Origin: Spirogloea muscicola
Lineage: Eukaryota > Streptophyta > Zygnematophyceae > Spirogloeales > Spirogloeaceae
Direction: 5' to 3'
NCBI GenBank assembly: GCA_009602725.1
Contig: WELB01000106.1
Location: forward strand, 217,727 to 273,227
Length of the DNA: 55,501 nt
Part shown: positions 11,391 to 24,072 of the stretch, one piece after another
How the letters are laid out: each line of letters begins with the position of its first letter
Numbering within the stretch: the first letter of the stretch is position 1
The notes under the pieces: model-generated
Databases searched by the model: none
Told to the model about the DNA's origin: nothing
Seen by the model: only the letters and a program-made list of their open reading frames with translations
Made by a program: the position numbers and the translations under genes

Positions 11391-12479
11391 ACAAAGGCAA
11401 GCACATTGGACAAATGTACGTCACCTGCTGCTAAGCTGACCCGCTCAGTGACCACGAGTCAGCACATAGAGGTCGCTAGCTGACGCTCGAATACCGGACG
11501 GCAATTGACTAGCTCTTGTGCCAGCAGCTAAGGCTCGACCAGCTTTCTGATGCAGAGCATACGCCTGAGCTCGTTGCAGACAGGTTGACACTCGACGTCG
11601 CAGAAATGACAGATAGGCTGCCGGCATACCCATCTGGGCTGGGAGCATATCCTCGCGTCGTGCATATCCCAGACTCGCTATGTTCTCGAGTAGGGTATGG
11701 AAGCGAGGACCCAAGCAGCCGAAAGTGTCGATTGCGGCCGGGAGGAGGTGGTCACTGCGGGGGTAGTCTGAGTAGTGTCGGAGCTTTTTCTGCTCAGCAC
11801 CTCCCACTGCGTGGCCAGCAATGTGTGTGGAAGCGGAACTCTTGTATGCCTCAGTCACCACCACATCAACCAAAGCTCGTGGGCCTCCGCCAGGTTGTAC
11901 ACCCACAATGTCCAGGGTGCGACGGTTGATGGCCTCCCTGGGAATCCGTGGTGATGGGCATTACATTGCTCACTTCAACGATGGCGCGGTAGCCGGCGTC
12001 GCGCATCAAGCCCGCCAGGGCGTCCCGTAGGAGATTGTGGACGCCCACCACCTCAGGGCCTGTGGGACACCGCAGCATGTGGGTGGCTAGGTCTCCGCCC
12101 TCCGTACGGAAGCCACACTCACACTGAGTTACTCCAATCAGGCAGGTCGGGGGCAGGCCCAGGAACAGCTGGAGAAGCGTCCGGAATGCTTCAGGGCTGA
12201 TTTTGAAAGCGTTGTGGATTGCGTGTGTGGTGAGCCAATCCGCTGCCCCAGGCGTTGCGAGCGATGTGAGACGTGCCAGACTCCTTGGATTGGTCTTGAT
12301 ATCCGGCATCGTCCTCAACGCCTTGCGACGCTCGTCCTCAACTGCCGCAAGAAGTCTGGCCTGTGCGGCTTTGTCTGGTGCTTGAGCAAGCGCTGAGAAG
12401 GGGGTGAGGAGGGGTTGTAGGGACGGGAAGGAGCCGAGTGCTGACTCCCGGATGCTCCTCAGTTGTACTTGGAATGAAA

Positions 12480-12600
12480 CAGGGCGATGGCTGTGATTGG
12501 CGGGCCCGGAAGAAAAGAAGTGAACAAAGCTCGAAGGGGCCAGAAAGGCGCTAGAGCACACTGCGACTCAAGTGGCCACTGGGTGCTCAAGCAGCGTCCT
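12480..12600. repeat. Copy of GGGCTGGCC dispersed repeat, inside the LINE
   Basis: GGGCGATGGCTGTGATTGGC, then GGAAGAAAAGAAGTGAACAA and GGGGCCAGAAAGGCGCTAGA match the repeat family also present at 39.0, 39.6-40.6, 51.4 and 55.4 kb. It replaces the continuous coding of the retroelement here, so it is nested and younger. Confidence 0.7.
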
Positions 12601-12734
12601 TCGAGTTGCAGACGCTGCTCTCCTACAATTCTGTACATGGCCAATACAGCCATCGCCCTGTACTGGATGAGTATTTCTTCTCTTACGATGCGCAGCCACG
12701 AAGACATTGAATCCCAATTGATACCAAATTGAAA

Positions 12735-12854
12735 ATCTCGCCCTACACACGCAGTTAGGGGAGTCGTGCTTCTTATGTTCGGCTGTAGGGGGTTTAGGGA
12801 CCAACTCACTACATGGCAAAGCACTCGCGCATAGGCGCAGCGGGACACAGGCTC
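12735..12854. repeat. About 120-bp repeat, copy 1
   Basis: CTCGCCCTACACACGCAGT, CGGCTGTAGGGGGTTT and GGCAAAGCACTCGCGCATAG recur in the same order at 13,591-13,731. The copies differ by scattered substitutions and an extra segment of about 20 bases in the second. Confidence 0.85.
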
Positions 12855-13590
12855 CTTAGGCATAGCGTTGATGCCAGTCAGTTTAGGCCTTACCCGGCAG
12901 ATGGCAGGGTCTATATCGCTAGCACTCCAATTCTTGGCAGTATGGAGTGTGTGATATGCTGACTGCCGCAGCCTGAGTTGATCACTCAGTGTTCTTCTGT
13001 GTGCGACAGCATGGAGTCGCATACGTCCAACCACTGCGCGGCGCCCGCTGCGCCGGACGGATGCTAGATCCGGCTGCTGGGGTGGCAACCGCTGCCAGTC
13101 CTGCGCCAGGTCCCGCCAGCTGGCCGAGGCGCCGTTGCCCACCCAATACAGGGCATCGCAAGACTGGTGCACCAGCGAGCGAGCAAGCAAGGCAGCGCGC
13201 AAGTCCACACCTCCAATCAGCAGGCAGCCGCAGATATGACCAAGACCGATGCACACACACGATCAATGCTGGCCACACGACTGATCTTTACCACACAAAG
13301 GCTGCAGGCTCAAGCCACACCTCAAGTATGCGAACGCAGCATGTGGTTCTCCTCAAAGGATCAGGCAGTCGATGGTTGGCGTTGGTCGCTGCTGGCTCAC
13401 TGCGCAAAGATGACTCAGCACCCGGCGCTTCCGCCGAGCAGCCTCGCAGACCAACGTCTAATAAAACACTTATCTCATCAGAAAAGGTCAAGCCAGCACA
13501 TCAGGGAGATCGCTGCATCATCAGCGGCGAGTACAAAAATTCACAAGCCCGATGGATCCAAGAACGTCTCTGATATCAAATGTAGAGAGC

Positions 13591-13731
13591 CTCGCCCTAC
13601 ACACGCAGTCATTGTGAGTCGTCCTTCTTATCAGGAGCCGCTTGCTTTGTATGTCCGGCTGTAGGGGGTTTGGGGACCAACCCACCACACGGCAAAGCAC
13701 TCGCGCATAGGCGCAGCGGAAGACAGGCCCT
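13591..13731. repeat. About 120-bp repeat, copy 2
   Basis: Direct repeat of 12,735-12,854, same orientation, about 860 bases apart. Both are preceded at a short distance by TGATA(C/T)CAAAT, suggesting that the homologous unit extends further upstream. Confidence 0.85.
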
Positions 13732-15042
13732 GTGGCGCCGCCGTCCGGTGGCGACTCCACCTCCTGGGCGCGCAAGCCGGCAGCTGTCCCCCAAGGGGCG
13801 CAGCCACGGGCTCCCCGCAGCAAGCCCCGCAGCAGGGTGTGGCGGCGGCTGCGGCGGCAAGCAGCGGCAAGGCTGCTCCTGGGCTCAGGGTTTAGGGTTT
13901 AGGGTGGCGAGGAGCTCAGGACGGGCGGGGCTCGCACCTGGGCGGGCCACTTGCCCGTCAGACGGCAAGCGGTCATGTAACGCTACCACCACCGTGTGGC
14001 TTCACCAAATGGCTGGATCGTTACATTAGATTCCTGAGCCATAATCCCATACATTGCATTTCCTGATCCCACACCTGCTGCTGCAGCTCCTCAAATCTCC
14101 TGTGGGCTATGCTTTCTCAGCCACTGTGTGTTATTCCGCTGCTTACCCTGAGGTACGAACCTCCTCTGGTGGTCTCTGACGACTCCAACTTGCGCTTGCG
14201 CAGCAAGGGATGCAGCTTTGAGTGTGTCTTGCACCGCACATGACTATGTTCGTGGCAGGATGATCACACTCAACCGCTTACAGTGGAAGCCCCGTATTCC
14301 CTGTGAAGGCATGCCATGTCTTACACCTTCCTGGTCTTTGAGGACTATATGTGCTCCACATACTAAACTGGCCAAATTCATTGGCCGCTGTCTAGCCAGA
14401 AGCGAAACTTCACAATGGAATGTCTAGAGCAGACGACCCTGGTACTCTTGACCCTGATTACAAGCTCGAGACGTCCTGCATTTCTGGCATGGCTTGCAGA
14501 CGAGCTGCAGGCTTGACACTAGTAGCTGTGAGTTCACCGGTCTAGTGACGTTTTCTTGTGCCAAACGTGAAGGCACGCAATCACAGCAAGTGATTGTCCA
14601 GCCACTGAGCTGCTATCAAATTTTCCCACCAAGTATTGGCGGCGCTGCTCATTACTTCCTGTGATGTCCATGAAGCAGGCTGTTTTACGGAAGCTGCAGT
14701 ACATCTCAAAGATGCTCGCCCTTTTCTGAAAGTGTCTTTGTCCAAGTGAACACAGCAGTGTGCTACTCCACGTAATGTATGTAGCGCAGCTGTGAAGCTT
14801 TCAGTACAGATGCATGGTCAGCTTGGCAAGGACTGGGATGTCCACAGTGATTAGCGGGCACAATCAAGCTCACTGACAAGTGAGGGCAGAAAATGTTTTG
14901 CTGCCTTGCCTTGTCTGACGACCAAGACATATGAAACAAGGTGACAATACACGCCACCCATGAAGGTGGCAGTACAATTTCATTCCTTACAGCAGATTGA
15001 GTTCTTTCTCGAGCATTTTCCACTGTGTCATATTGTGGAAAT
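13732..15042. other. Intergenic, 3' side of debranching enzyme
   Basis: No supported gene. A short telomere-like TTTAGGG run lies at 13,885-13,903. The part nearest 15,043 should be the 3' UTR of the debranching-enzyme gene. Small open frames in all frames lack recognisable similarity. Confidence 0.4.
13885..13903. repeat. Interstitial TTTAGGG telomere-like run
   Basis: AGGGTTTAGGGTTTAGGG contains two full plant-type TTTAGGG units plus partial units. It is too short to show a chromosome end and lies next to repeat DNA. Confidence 0.6.
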
Positions 15043-18000
15043 TCACCGCCCCTCTACAAAGACAGCAACTGTGCGAGGTGGGACTGAGAGGGTCGCAGTT
15101 GATTCATTGAAGGTCGATGACTTCACTGTGTCATCAGTTCCAGCGGCCTGCACAGGTATATCACGGAATATCTCACAAGGAGCTGACATTCACTTGCAAA
15201 TACTAGAAGCTGCACATTGGTCTTGTGCGCAAATCAAGCATGCAAGTGGCGGTGCTCAAGTCACCTGAATTGGATGAAGAACAAGTGTTATCCCTCTCAA
15301 AGGTGCAAGCTGGAGATTGAGCTCGTCTGGCCTTGCATTCCACACAGTTACAATACGTCTAAAGCTGTCACACAGGAAGAGAGACACTCGTCAAGGTCAG
15401 CACTAGCACATACACCTAGAATTTGACAAGTCTGTGAGCTCGTGCCTCTTGGCGCCTGTCAGGGACTACTTTGGTTCCAGGCAAGCTTGCACACGGTTGA
15501 CATATAAAGCCTATGCCAAGTGTGCACCATATGTGGACTCTTACTTGCAATCAAGTTGAGTAAGGCCTGGCTTTCCTTCGTCGCCATCTTCAACACTCAT
15601 AACAATCGCTCCAGGTATCCAAGAAGGGCCAGTATTGAGAAATCGTAAGCGTGCCTGTAATGAGGTCATTGTCAGAGACAGTGCAAATGGAGGTAGGCAT
15701 GCCATCAAAGGCAGCTAAATTCAGAATCTTGTCAGCAGGTGCAGCAAGCTCTAGATCTACGAGTGCCTACAGTAGTCTGCAAGGCAAGCTAACCAACCTG
15801 AATGGCACTTGCACTGCGGAGTCGGAAGAGGGGCGAAGAGTAACGAATGGACAGTAGCTCCTTCACAATTGAAACAGACTTGAGGATCTGCTCCTTTGAG
15901 GGCTTCAGGGCTGCATCCTGGAGGAGCTTCCTCATGCTGCAGTCCATGGACAACGGCGAGTGTGAGAAGCCCACAATGACCAGTCCGCAATGACCAAGCT
16001 TCCTCATGCTGCAGCTCACCGTAAAAGCTACTCAACTTCTTCTAATTTAGCATTCCAGATGAGATTGACATCTTATTTGAGTGCAGAGTTGTGCTAGGCA
16101 GATAGTGCTCATACATTGGCCACTTGCTCTCATTTTTGCCCTTAGGAGGCAAGCCCACACCAAAGTTGTTTAATTCGTACGTGTAGTCGAGCCTACAAGT
16201 TGAAATGAGCTCAAACAATCAGAAGGAAGTAAGGAGTGGTATCAATAGGAACCTTGACAATGAGATACGACAGAAGACCAAGACTCATATTGATATAGTG
16301 TATGAGATGCCTGCATGCAATTGCTACAGTCATAGGCTACACCACACAGGATCAATTGCCGTATACAATACATTGCTTGGCAAAGCACTGCACGTACTTA
16401 TTGAACCAATCTCCCGAATTGTAACTGTCCCTATCAAGCGATTTGGACCGCAGCATGTCATCTCCTGCATGTAAGAAGGCAACTCCCTGGACACGGAGAG
16501 CATTGTGTCATTCAATGCACCCTTGGGCCTACTTCACATTGTTGTTCGGCTAACACATTGTCCCAACAGATTCTTTCAGCAACAAAATAATAATACAACC
16601 TGTGAGAATGCTACAAGACTGGTCGCCATGTGGTTGATACGAATGCGCTGTTCGAGCGAAACTTCCAGTGCAGTCTGCAAAAGTTCCATGTATATGCAAC
16701 AGCATGGGCTCAGCTTACAATCTCACATACAGTGCACCATCTCTACTATATCAATCACAGAAAAAGAAAAAATCGTGTTGACTGTGCAGGGAAGGCTGAC
16801 CTTCATCAAGATGACATCAAAGAGCGACTCGTTGTCATGGGCGGACACATAGTTGACCTGTACACGATTGGACAAGAACCAACAGTTACTAAGGTTGCGA
16901 CTGGGAGAATTGAGCAGAATAGAAGTCGATGCAAGTTCCTTCTGCTGTGTTTAAAGAGCTAAGCCATCTCTTATGATGTATCAGGGGAAATCTTGCGCAA
17001 GCAGCATATGTGCAACCTCTCCTTACCACTTCCTCGGGGCTAGCAGTGTATCCAACGGGGACGCCATCATGAGTGACCACCTCGCAACCCTTCACCTGCA
17101 CTCAAAGACGCAAGTATCTGACCCTACTAAGCAATTGATGGGACTTGCATTCTTGCAAAGTCCTACTGCAACCACTGTACAGAGAGGAACTACAACATCA
17201 TCCATTACTAACATGGACATCAGTGAACAAAGTGACACACTTACCTCCTTTCCTTCAAAGTTGGTCAACACATAATCACGAAGATTGCCAACAAGCCCGA
17301 CCTGCATCAGGTACTGAAATTAGCACGCGCTTTTCATGTGCAGGCGCAGTGCCATGCAGAGACTTCTTCAGAGGTCAAATAGTGCAATCTAGCTGGTTGA
17401 AGAGTGGGAAAGATACAGGAGTGTGCTGCTTGAAAGGCCACACTTATGCAGTGTGTGCGAAGAGACCTACCCTGATCCAGTCACACTGTGAGGCCAGTGA
17501 CCGTGCCATTTGAGCCTCATCCCCTTGGTCCAGCTCATTAGGCTGAGATATTGTTGAGGAAAGTGAATCAGCGACAAATCACTAAGAAGTGTTCACAAGC
17601 TTAATGTAGAGCCAATTGAGATCACCCTTCAATGCATGCAGAAAACTATACGATAGGATGCAAATAGAGCAGGTTAAGTTGGATCAAGTGGCTACGTTTA
17701 TACCTGCAGGAGCAGCCCAGTCAGAAAGCCCTGCTGCTGAGGATCACCAAATGGTGATCCTCCCATGGCTGTATCGCGGATGCGGTCATTGAAGCTGCAT
17801 CATCAGGACAAGTTGACAGTCACTAATGGAGCCCTCACAATTTCGCAGAAGATAGCAATCTAGCACACAATCAGCAGCAAGTACAGGACCCTGTAGCAGT
17901 CCTGCTAACCTGCCTATGCCAGTGCCAGCAAGGTTGAGTTGAGATGCATTCACTCCTCTAGCATTGTTTGCTATTTCCCCAAAGTCCCAGCCTTCTCCAT

Positions 18001-21000
18001 ACCTGCAAGATTGATTCACACAGATAGCATCACTGTTTGAGTACAGCAGTACAATTTCGTTACTCATTGCCGCCTGTCCATCTCTCACTGTGATCGTCAA
18101 AGCTCTCAATCTGCAACCAATCCCCTCCCCCCACCCCCCCCCTTTTCTACACTTGAATTGCTGGCAGAGTCAGCTCTGTTTCACCTGTGTGTTGATACTA
18201 TGAAGGATCAAATACCTACAAGCATTGAGGGTCTATTCACGGGATAAAACCTATGCTTACAAGTACAGTGACGATCCATCAACGCCATCCTTCTCCTTTG
18301 TCAGACTCTGAAGCTCCTCCTTTGCACGTACCTGAGGGAATGTCACCACAAGATTCATGACATCAGGTCCCGAGCTCAGTCGCGTTATGCTGCTGCTTTA
18401 GTAGCAATGTGTCTATGTAGTGAGGCTGACCATAATGTATATTGTCCTACAATGAGGAGGTTAAGCCTCTGAAGTTGCTGATAACAAGCCTTGACGTATT
18501 CCAAGATGAGTTGCCTAAATGACCTTGAGAGCTCACAACGTTCACTGCAGAGCAATAGCATTACCAAGGTGCTCTTCATGAGGTGGCCCATCAAATCAAA
18601 GCGGAACCCGTCAACCTTTGAGAGTCAACAACACACAGCATTTGTAGATCAGATTCTGTGCATGAATTCTGCCTTTTAGCCACTTGAGTGCCTAAGCCAC
18701 ATGTGGCCACTTGAGCAGCAAAGTCGAATGCTGGTGCTGTAGGAGTGGATATAAAGCTTACAGGAAGCAATGAGCCTAGGGCTTGCCAATTGCCAATTAC
18801 CTTGTATTGTCTTGCCCACATTTTCAAGTCGTCTATGACCAGGCGTTCCATCATGTAATGCTCACAAGCCGTGTTATTCATGCAGGTACTTGCCTCCACA
18901 TATCCTTCCAAGTTCCTCCTAAGGTAGTACCCAGGCACCATCTGCAGGCTCACACGGGGAGTGAATCTTGCTGAAAGGAGGCCGTTATGGAGGCTGACCT
19001 TGTAGCTACAAAGAGATTTGTTGCTGACCTTGTCAAGATTGGAGTATGGATCTGACGGTCCACTTCCATGAATGTGATTGTACACAACATCTAGAACCAC
19101 TCTCAGGTGCTGTCGATTCAGCGACTGAACAGCAAAGCCAAAAGAATCATAAACACACTGCAGAAACCTGTACTTTATCCCATGGCTCTGTGGGAAGGCA
19201 AAGCACAAACAGCATCAAGGTTCAGCATGCAAGTCCTGGCACAAACAGCTCCCTTGTGCGCACCTGCACCATTTTGCGAAACTCCAGGTTGCGAGCTGGG
19301 CCGTCAGGGTCAGACGCATAGCTACCTTCTGGAACTCCCCAATGCACAGGGTCATATCTGCAAAGGTGACATCATAAAGATGGGTCATTCGGCTGTTTCA
19401 CTATGATGCAGGCTCAAAAGTAAGATTGGTGATGGGATGTCTAATATGTCATACCCCCAATTGAAGGCATCATCATCCTGCACGGCCACCACAGCAGCTT
19501 GCTGCTCCTCTGAATCTGGAGGCAAAGTGGCCAGATGAGCTTCATCTGCAGATTGACACACCAAAGAGACTGTGTCATTTTACACATCACAGTCTCACAG
19601 CACAAGCAACTCGATCACAGTCTCACAGCACAAGCAACTGCATGCTGCAAACGTCAAGTATGTGCTAAGGCAGGTGAATTGACCAACAGTTTTCCAGTTC
19701 TCCTTCCTCTCGTCCACCGTGGAGAAGTCAAATGAGGGGAGAAGGTGCACATGAGAGAGGCCAGCCTTAGCTAGGCCACTTAGATGCCTCATCCCAGCTG
19801 AATCCTGGAAAGCAACATGGCTTTCTTCAGTGAAGTCAGAGTTTCTCGATTGGACAATTTTGAGGAGCAAGGTCAAGCTTTCCAACAGAGCATCATTGTG
19901 AAAGGCAACACCTGTGAATCGAATGCAGAATAGGTACCGCGAAGCGCCGGCTCTAGGGTTGTGTCATAAGCACTGCAATGACACCACAAATGACAAAACT
20001 GCCCTTCATTCAGCTCATATTGTGGCTTCTGCATGCATGGTCTGTCTTCCAATCCAAGTACAGTGCCCCAAGCCAAGGACCACTGCAAGGACAACTGCAG
20101 CTAATGCATGAAGTCCTGAGGCCTGAGTTTGCTAAACCAAAAAGCAAATGTATGCTTCAGTGCAAAGTCCTCGGTCGAGTACAAATTTCAAAAGGCACCT
20201 CATCAAATTACTGCCATTGACATGTCAAAGGACAATGTACACAACCACCCAATGCACTGAGCAGTGCTGGAGAGTCATTCGATCACCTAAAGTCACGGAT
20301 GTGGAGTTCGTATATGGAAATGTCATTGGGAACCGTAAAGGCAGGCTTGTTGTCGTGGAGATCGTCCCAGCCTTCTGGCTTCAAAGTTGCATCCTGGAGG
20401 TCAACAATCAGGGACTTGCCTCCATTGGCCGAGAGCCTGCCGACAGATCCATTTGTACATTTGTGAGGTGCAATGCATTCAGACCTGCATAGCATTAGCC
20501 AATGATAGCCATGGCAGCTGCGTAATACAGGCTCTGGGCTCGGTCACCCTGCTAAGCGAGGATTGAGCTGCTCACCCCCGAGAGTACGGGTCAGTGGACC
20601 GGCAAATCTCTATCTTGTTTGTCATGTTGTGAAAGACAGTGACCTCGTACAGGTAATACTTTCCCAGCCAAGACCTTGGCCCTTCAATAGACCAAACACC
20701 TCTGCTCTCCTTCATGTCGATGACGTCTTCCTCCTTATCAGCTCCAGCTCCCGAGTACAAGAGAACACGCACCGCCTGTGCCGGATGGATGTACCACGAA
20801 GTTAACAAGTTTGATGACAATCATGAAGCTCCTCAAGGCTGGTCAAGTATTTATGCGCATTTCAGCAGTGCTATGGGTGGCTGCATGGGCACTAGCATAG
20901 ATTCCCGTCCAACCTGCGCTGTGGGTGCCCAGACGTTAAGACAGACGGCATTGTCGGTAATAGTAGCTCCAAGTGGTCCATCATAGGCGAAGAGATCGTC

Positions 21001-23436
21001 AAGCACTCCTGGCAGCTGTATTCCAGTTGCATCCAGCGGCTTCCCTTCCGCTGGAATGGTTCAGGAGTGCATGCAAGGAGGCCTACTCAGCGATGCAAGC
21101 ACTAGGTAATCCATTCACACAGGTGAAACAGAGGAGGAGAAGCAGCAGTCACTTAAGCCAGTCAGCGACTCAACGTGCCAGACATAAGACTAAGATGTAT
21201 TGTTAACTACTATGATATTGAGCTCGTGCTCAATTGTTGGTGGTTCTTATCATACTTGGAATGACATACCATCTGTGGCTGCAATTGCTAGCTGGCCCTT
21301 GAGCAGCATTGGCACGTCTGTGCCTGATGGCAACCGGAGCGCACTCAACTTGGCAATATGTGGAAACTTCTTGACCACCTAGAGAATACAGATGACAAGC
21401 AAGTGAAAAGGAAGCATAGAAGAGCCCAATCATTCACATGCAGCAATGGACAGTGCATCTGAGTTGTCACTAAAGATAGGCAATTGTGCGTGTACATTTG
21501 TATGTGTATTTGTATTGAGGAAAGGGTAGGCAAGTTGGACTAGCAAAAGGTAACCAGCACATTCATTGTGTAGTCCGCTTCAGTTTCAGAGTGATCAAGC
21601 AATCCTGCAATGTAGCATTCTCTCTGCTTGAGCTGACCTCAGATGGTAGACCTGCTGGATCATGTGTCAACGTTACACAAGTATCAGCTCCCTGAACTCC
21701 CTTGCCAGAAAGCTCCAGACTTGCTGTCTTGCTCATGCATAGCTCCACTTTAGCTGCTTCATCTGGTATGTCCCAAGCCAGAAGCTCCTCTGTAACCCAG
21801 AATGCCTTAGCAAGTGCAAGATTGCCCTGCTCAAAATAGACAACACAGTGATGGCTGAAGGCACGATGGCACATTGCACAACAAGTGACCAAGGTGTCAG
21901 GGTGCAGAGCTGCTAGATGACAATTATAAAAGGAAATTCATCCTTCGGGACCCGGGGGGTCCTGGTTAATGAAGTTTTTGCAAGACAAGTCTCCTACACA
22001 CAGCAACTTAGCAATATGATCCGTACCTGAGGTAGGGCGGTCAAGTCTGGCTCCTCGATGAAGAGGGATGGCCTTTGGGAGACGACCCACACCTCATTTG
22101 CGCTGGATGTGCTCATTTGACCTCCTACATCCTGATAGTTCCAACACAGCAGATAAGTAAAATGTGATCTGCATGATTTCATTTTGAATTTAGTCAATCA
22201 GGTCTACTAGAAAGAGACTAAGAGGGACTGAAGCGCAGAGACTAATCATGTGCCTTTGTCACAACTCTACTCCATCCAGACTGCAGGGCAGATACCTTGG
22301 CATCCCCTTGATGAATAAGGAAATCGATGAGGTCACCTCCCTCAGCAACAGCAACGTCCCAGTAAGCACCATATGCATCCTCTCCATCTGGAGGTAGGGG
22401 CTCGGACCAGGCAGTCTTGATCTTGGAGTCGCCCCAGAGGTGTAGTCCCCAGCTTTCATACTGGCCATCTTTCCTGTCCTCTCATTAGAAAGCATAAGAT
22501 TAGGTCAGAGGAAGTATCGTCCTCCTCTGCATTGGATAGCCTGTTATGCAGCTGGGTGATGGCAATGATACATGTGCGTTGCACCTATTCATCCTGATAG
22601 AGACTTTTGAGCTACACTTATTTCAGCTTCCAAGTGCACGAACATTTGCAAGTCCCAACAACCCTTGACTTTGACGAGCTGGCTGCTTGCAAGCAAAATT
22701 CTATTGAGATTGCAGCCCTTGAGTGCATTGTGCGAAGGACAGCATACGTCCCTGGTGAAACGCATTCATCCTCACCCCACATTTTGAATAAATATGCCGA
22801 TGACATCAGCAGTCAGAGCTGTCTAGGTGTAGACAGAGGTGTGGACAGCCTTACGACGGGCTCGAGCTGGACACAGATTCTTATCATCTCAGCAAGTCAA
22901 GTGAGTGACGCTCACCTGTGATAGTGCAGCCGGCAGAGGCTTGAGTCTGAGCCTGCCGTCTCAACCTCCTGCGTCTGCAAGTTGACATGCACACTGGTGC
23001 TGCTACCGCTGGTGAAGACCCTGTGAGGCAGCCTTGTGCTGCTTGAGGGCATCTTATTTTGCCTGTAGCTGATTTCCTGTTCGAATCGCACTGGCAAAGT
23101 GAAGGAGCTGTTGGCGTGCACTGGAGCACGAGCTTTTGTCGAAGGATCAGCCACCCTCCTGAATGTGGTGGTGTTCCTTGTGTCCATGGAAACTTTCAGC
23201 GCGAGCTGCAAGCAGGAAACAGCGGAGCTGGAACTGAGCTTTCGGCTGTGAGTCCCACGGAAGCTATCAGAGCTGGAGAGCTCTTGACAGATGAGCTCGT
23301 GGTGAATCCTTCTGGCCAGCCCGAACAAGACGCTGTCTGAAGTGGTGCTCGAAGATTGCTCAGTGCTCGGCCTCAAAAGTGTTCTCCGAAGACAGGGGAC
23401 AGATGTGTGCTCCAGCGCGGTGGCTCCGTGACGCAT
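15043..23436 (-). CDS. PU1: Limit dextrinase / pullulanase-type starch debranching enzyme
   Basis: GH13 enzyme hydrolysing alpha-1,6 branches of starch-derived dextrins, normally in the plastid. Exon 1 (22,916-23,436) starts at an ATG with a long Ser/Arg/Thr-rich leader, consistent with a transit peptide, and ends at CAG|GTGAGC. Then follow a pullulanase N-terminal domain (WGLHLWGD, about 22,440), [14 protein letters not shown] (about 20,960), [11 protein letters not shown] (about 20,650) and [10 protein letters not shown] (about 20,300). The catalytic barrel includes HVHLLPSF (about 19,750), VVLDVVYNH (about 19,080), the nucleophile in GFRFDLMGH (about 18,590), the acid/base in YGEGWDFGE (about 18,000), [11 protein letters not shown] (about 16,850) and [10 protein letters not shown] (about 16,450). 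The C-terminal domain has [12 protein letters not shown] (about 15,840), [18 protein letters not shown] (about 15,600), [12 protein letters not shown] (about 15,340) and [13 protein letters not shown] followed by TGA at 15,043-15,045. All catalytic motifs seen are intact. Over 20 exons; most limits are approximate. Confidence 0.93.
15925..16014. repeat. 18-bp direct repeat at a likely acceptor in the debranching-enzyme gene
   Basis: AGCTTCCTCATGCTGCAG occurs at 15,925-15,942 and 15,997-16,014, 72 bases apart. On the minus strand each reads CTGCAG followed by CATGAGGAAGCT, a splice-acceptor-like end, immediately before the exon encoding the RYSSPLFRL segment. Confidence 0.85.
19586..19640. repeat. 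28-bp tandem duplication in an intron
   Basis: ATCACAGTCTCACAGCACAA plus the following bases is repeated with period 28 (19,586 and 19,614). It lies between debranching-enzyme exons and is not coding. Confidence 0.85.
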
Positions 23437-24072
23437 AGGCAGGTGGTCAGGGGGCGGGCATCAAGGAGCCGCCATCGGTGCGGCACGCAGATCTCACCCG
23501 AAGAGCCGCCATGATCGGCCGTCAGCGCCAAGTACGGGAGCTGAGCCTGAACGGAAGCTTGGACGCAGAGCGGGGCGCGCCGGCGACGGCGGGCGCCGGC
23601 GGCGCGGTCAGACTGAGCGCGCCGTGGCCGCCGGAGCTGCGAACTTCTTGGGGAGGGCCGGGGAGGCCCAGGGCTGATCGCCGAGCAGGGAGGAAGGGGC
23701 CGGGAGGCGAGCGGGCAGTAACAGCTTTGAGCGGCGGGCGGGGAGGGAGGGTCGGGCACCCGGGGCAGTTGTGCGGGTCCGGACACGTGGCAAGTGCTGG
23801 TGGGCGTGCTCGCAGAGCGCTCCACGTGGCGTCGGGCGGGGGGGGGCTCGGCTGCACCGGCCGCGGGCGCACGTGCGCGCCCGGCGACAGAGTTTCGCAG
23901 GCGACGCGGGCGACCGCAAGAGCGACGGGCGACCCCGCCACGACCGCCGATGCAAAAGTGGACATCGTTAGCCGTCCGATGAAGTCGCCTGGCGACCGCG
24001 ACGTCCCCCTCCCTCCTCCCGCCCGACCGACGGGCCGGTGGAGGAGGGAGGGGGGGGCCCCGCCCTCCCTCC
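23437..24072. promoter_or_regulatory. GC-rich 5' flank of the debranching-enzyme gene
   Basis: Strongly GC-rich DNA from the debranching-enzyme ATG to the left edge of the Copia element. Long overlapping Arg/Pro/Ala-rich frames on both strands are compositional. With 31,212-31,706 it formed one continuous flank between the divergent debranching-enzyme and MSL genes before the insertion, since the target-site duplication matches. Confidence 0.5.

Larger units (their letters stand above)
11393..13280 (-). mobile_element. Non-LTR retrotransposon 3' part, degenerate
   Basis: Minus-strand frames cover the region after the reverse transcriptase of a LINE-like element. About 13,130-13,190 encodes CDALYWVGNGASASW, like the W-VGNG motif that follows many plant non-LTR polymerases. 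About 11,870-12,470 encodes WLTTHAIHNAFKISPEAF and then CECGFRTEGGDLATHMLRC, a C-x-C...H-x4-C zinc-finger-like unit. About 11,445-11,906 encodes ALVDVVVTEAYKSSAS, an HYSDYPRSDHLLP segment and AAIDTFGCLGPRFHTLLENI, consistent with a terminal nuclease-like domain, ending in TGA. The frame is broken near 12,480 by a short dispersed repeat and shifted elsewhere. No polymerase catalytic motif was found. A related 3' copy lies at 47,417-47,989. Confidence 0.6.
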
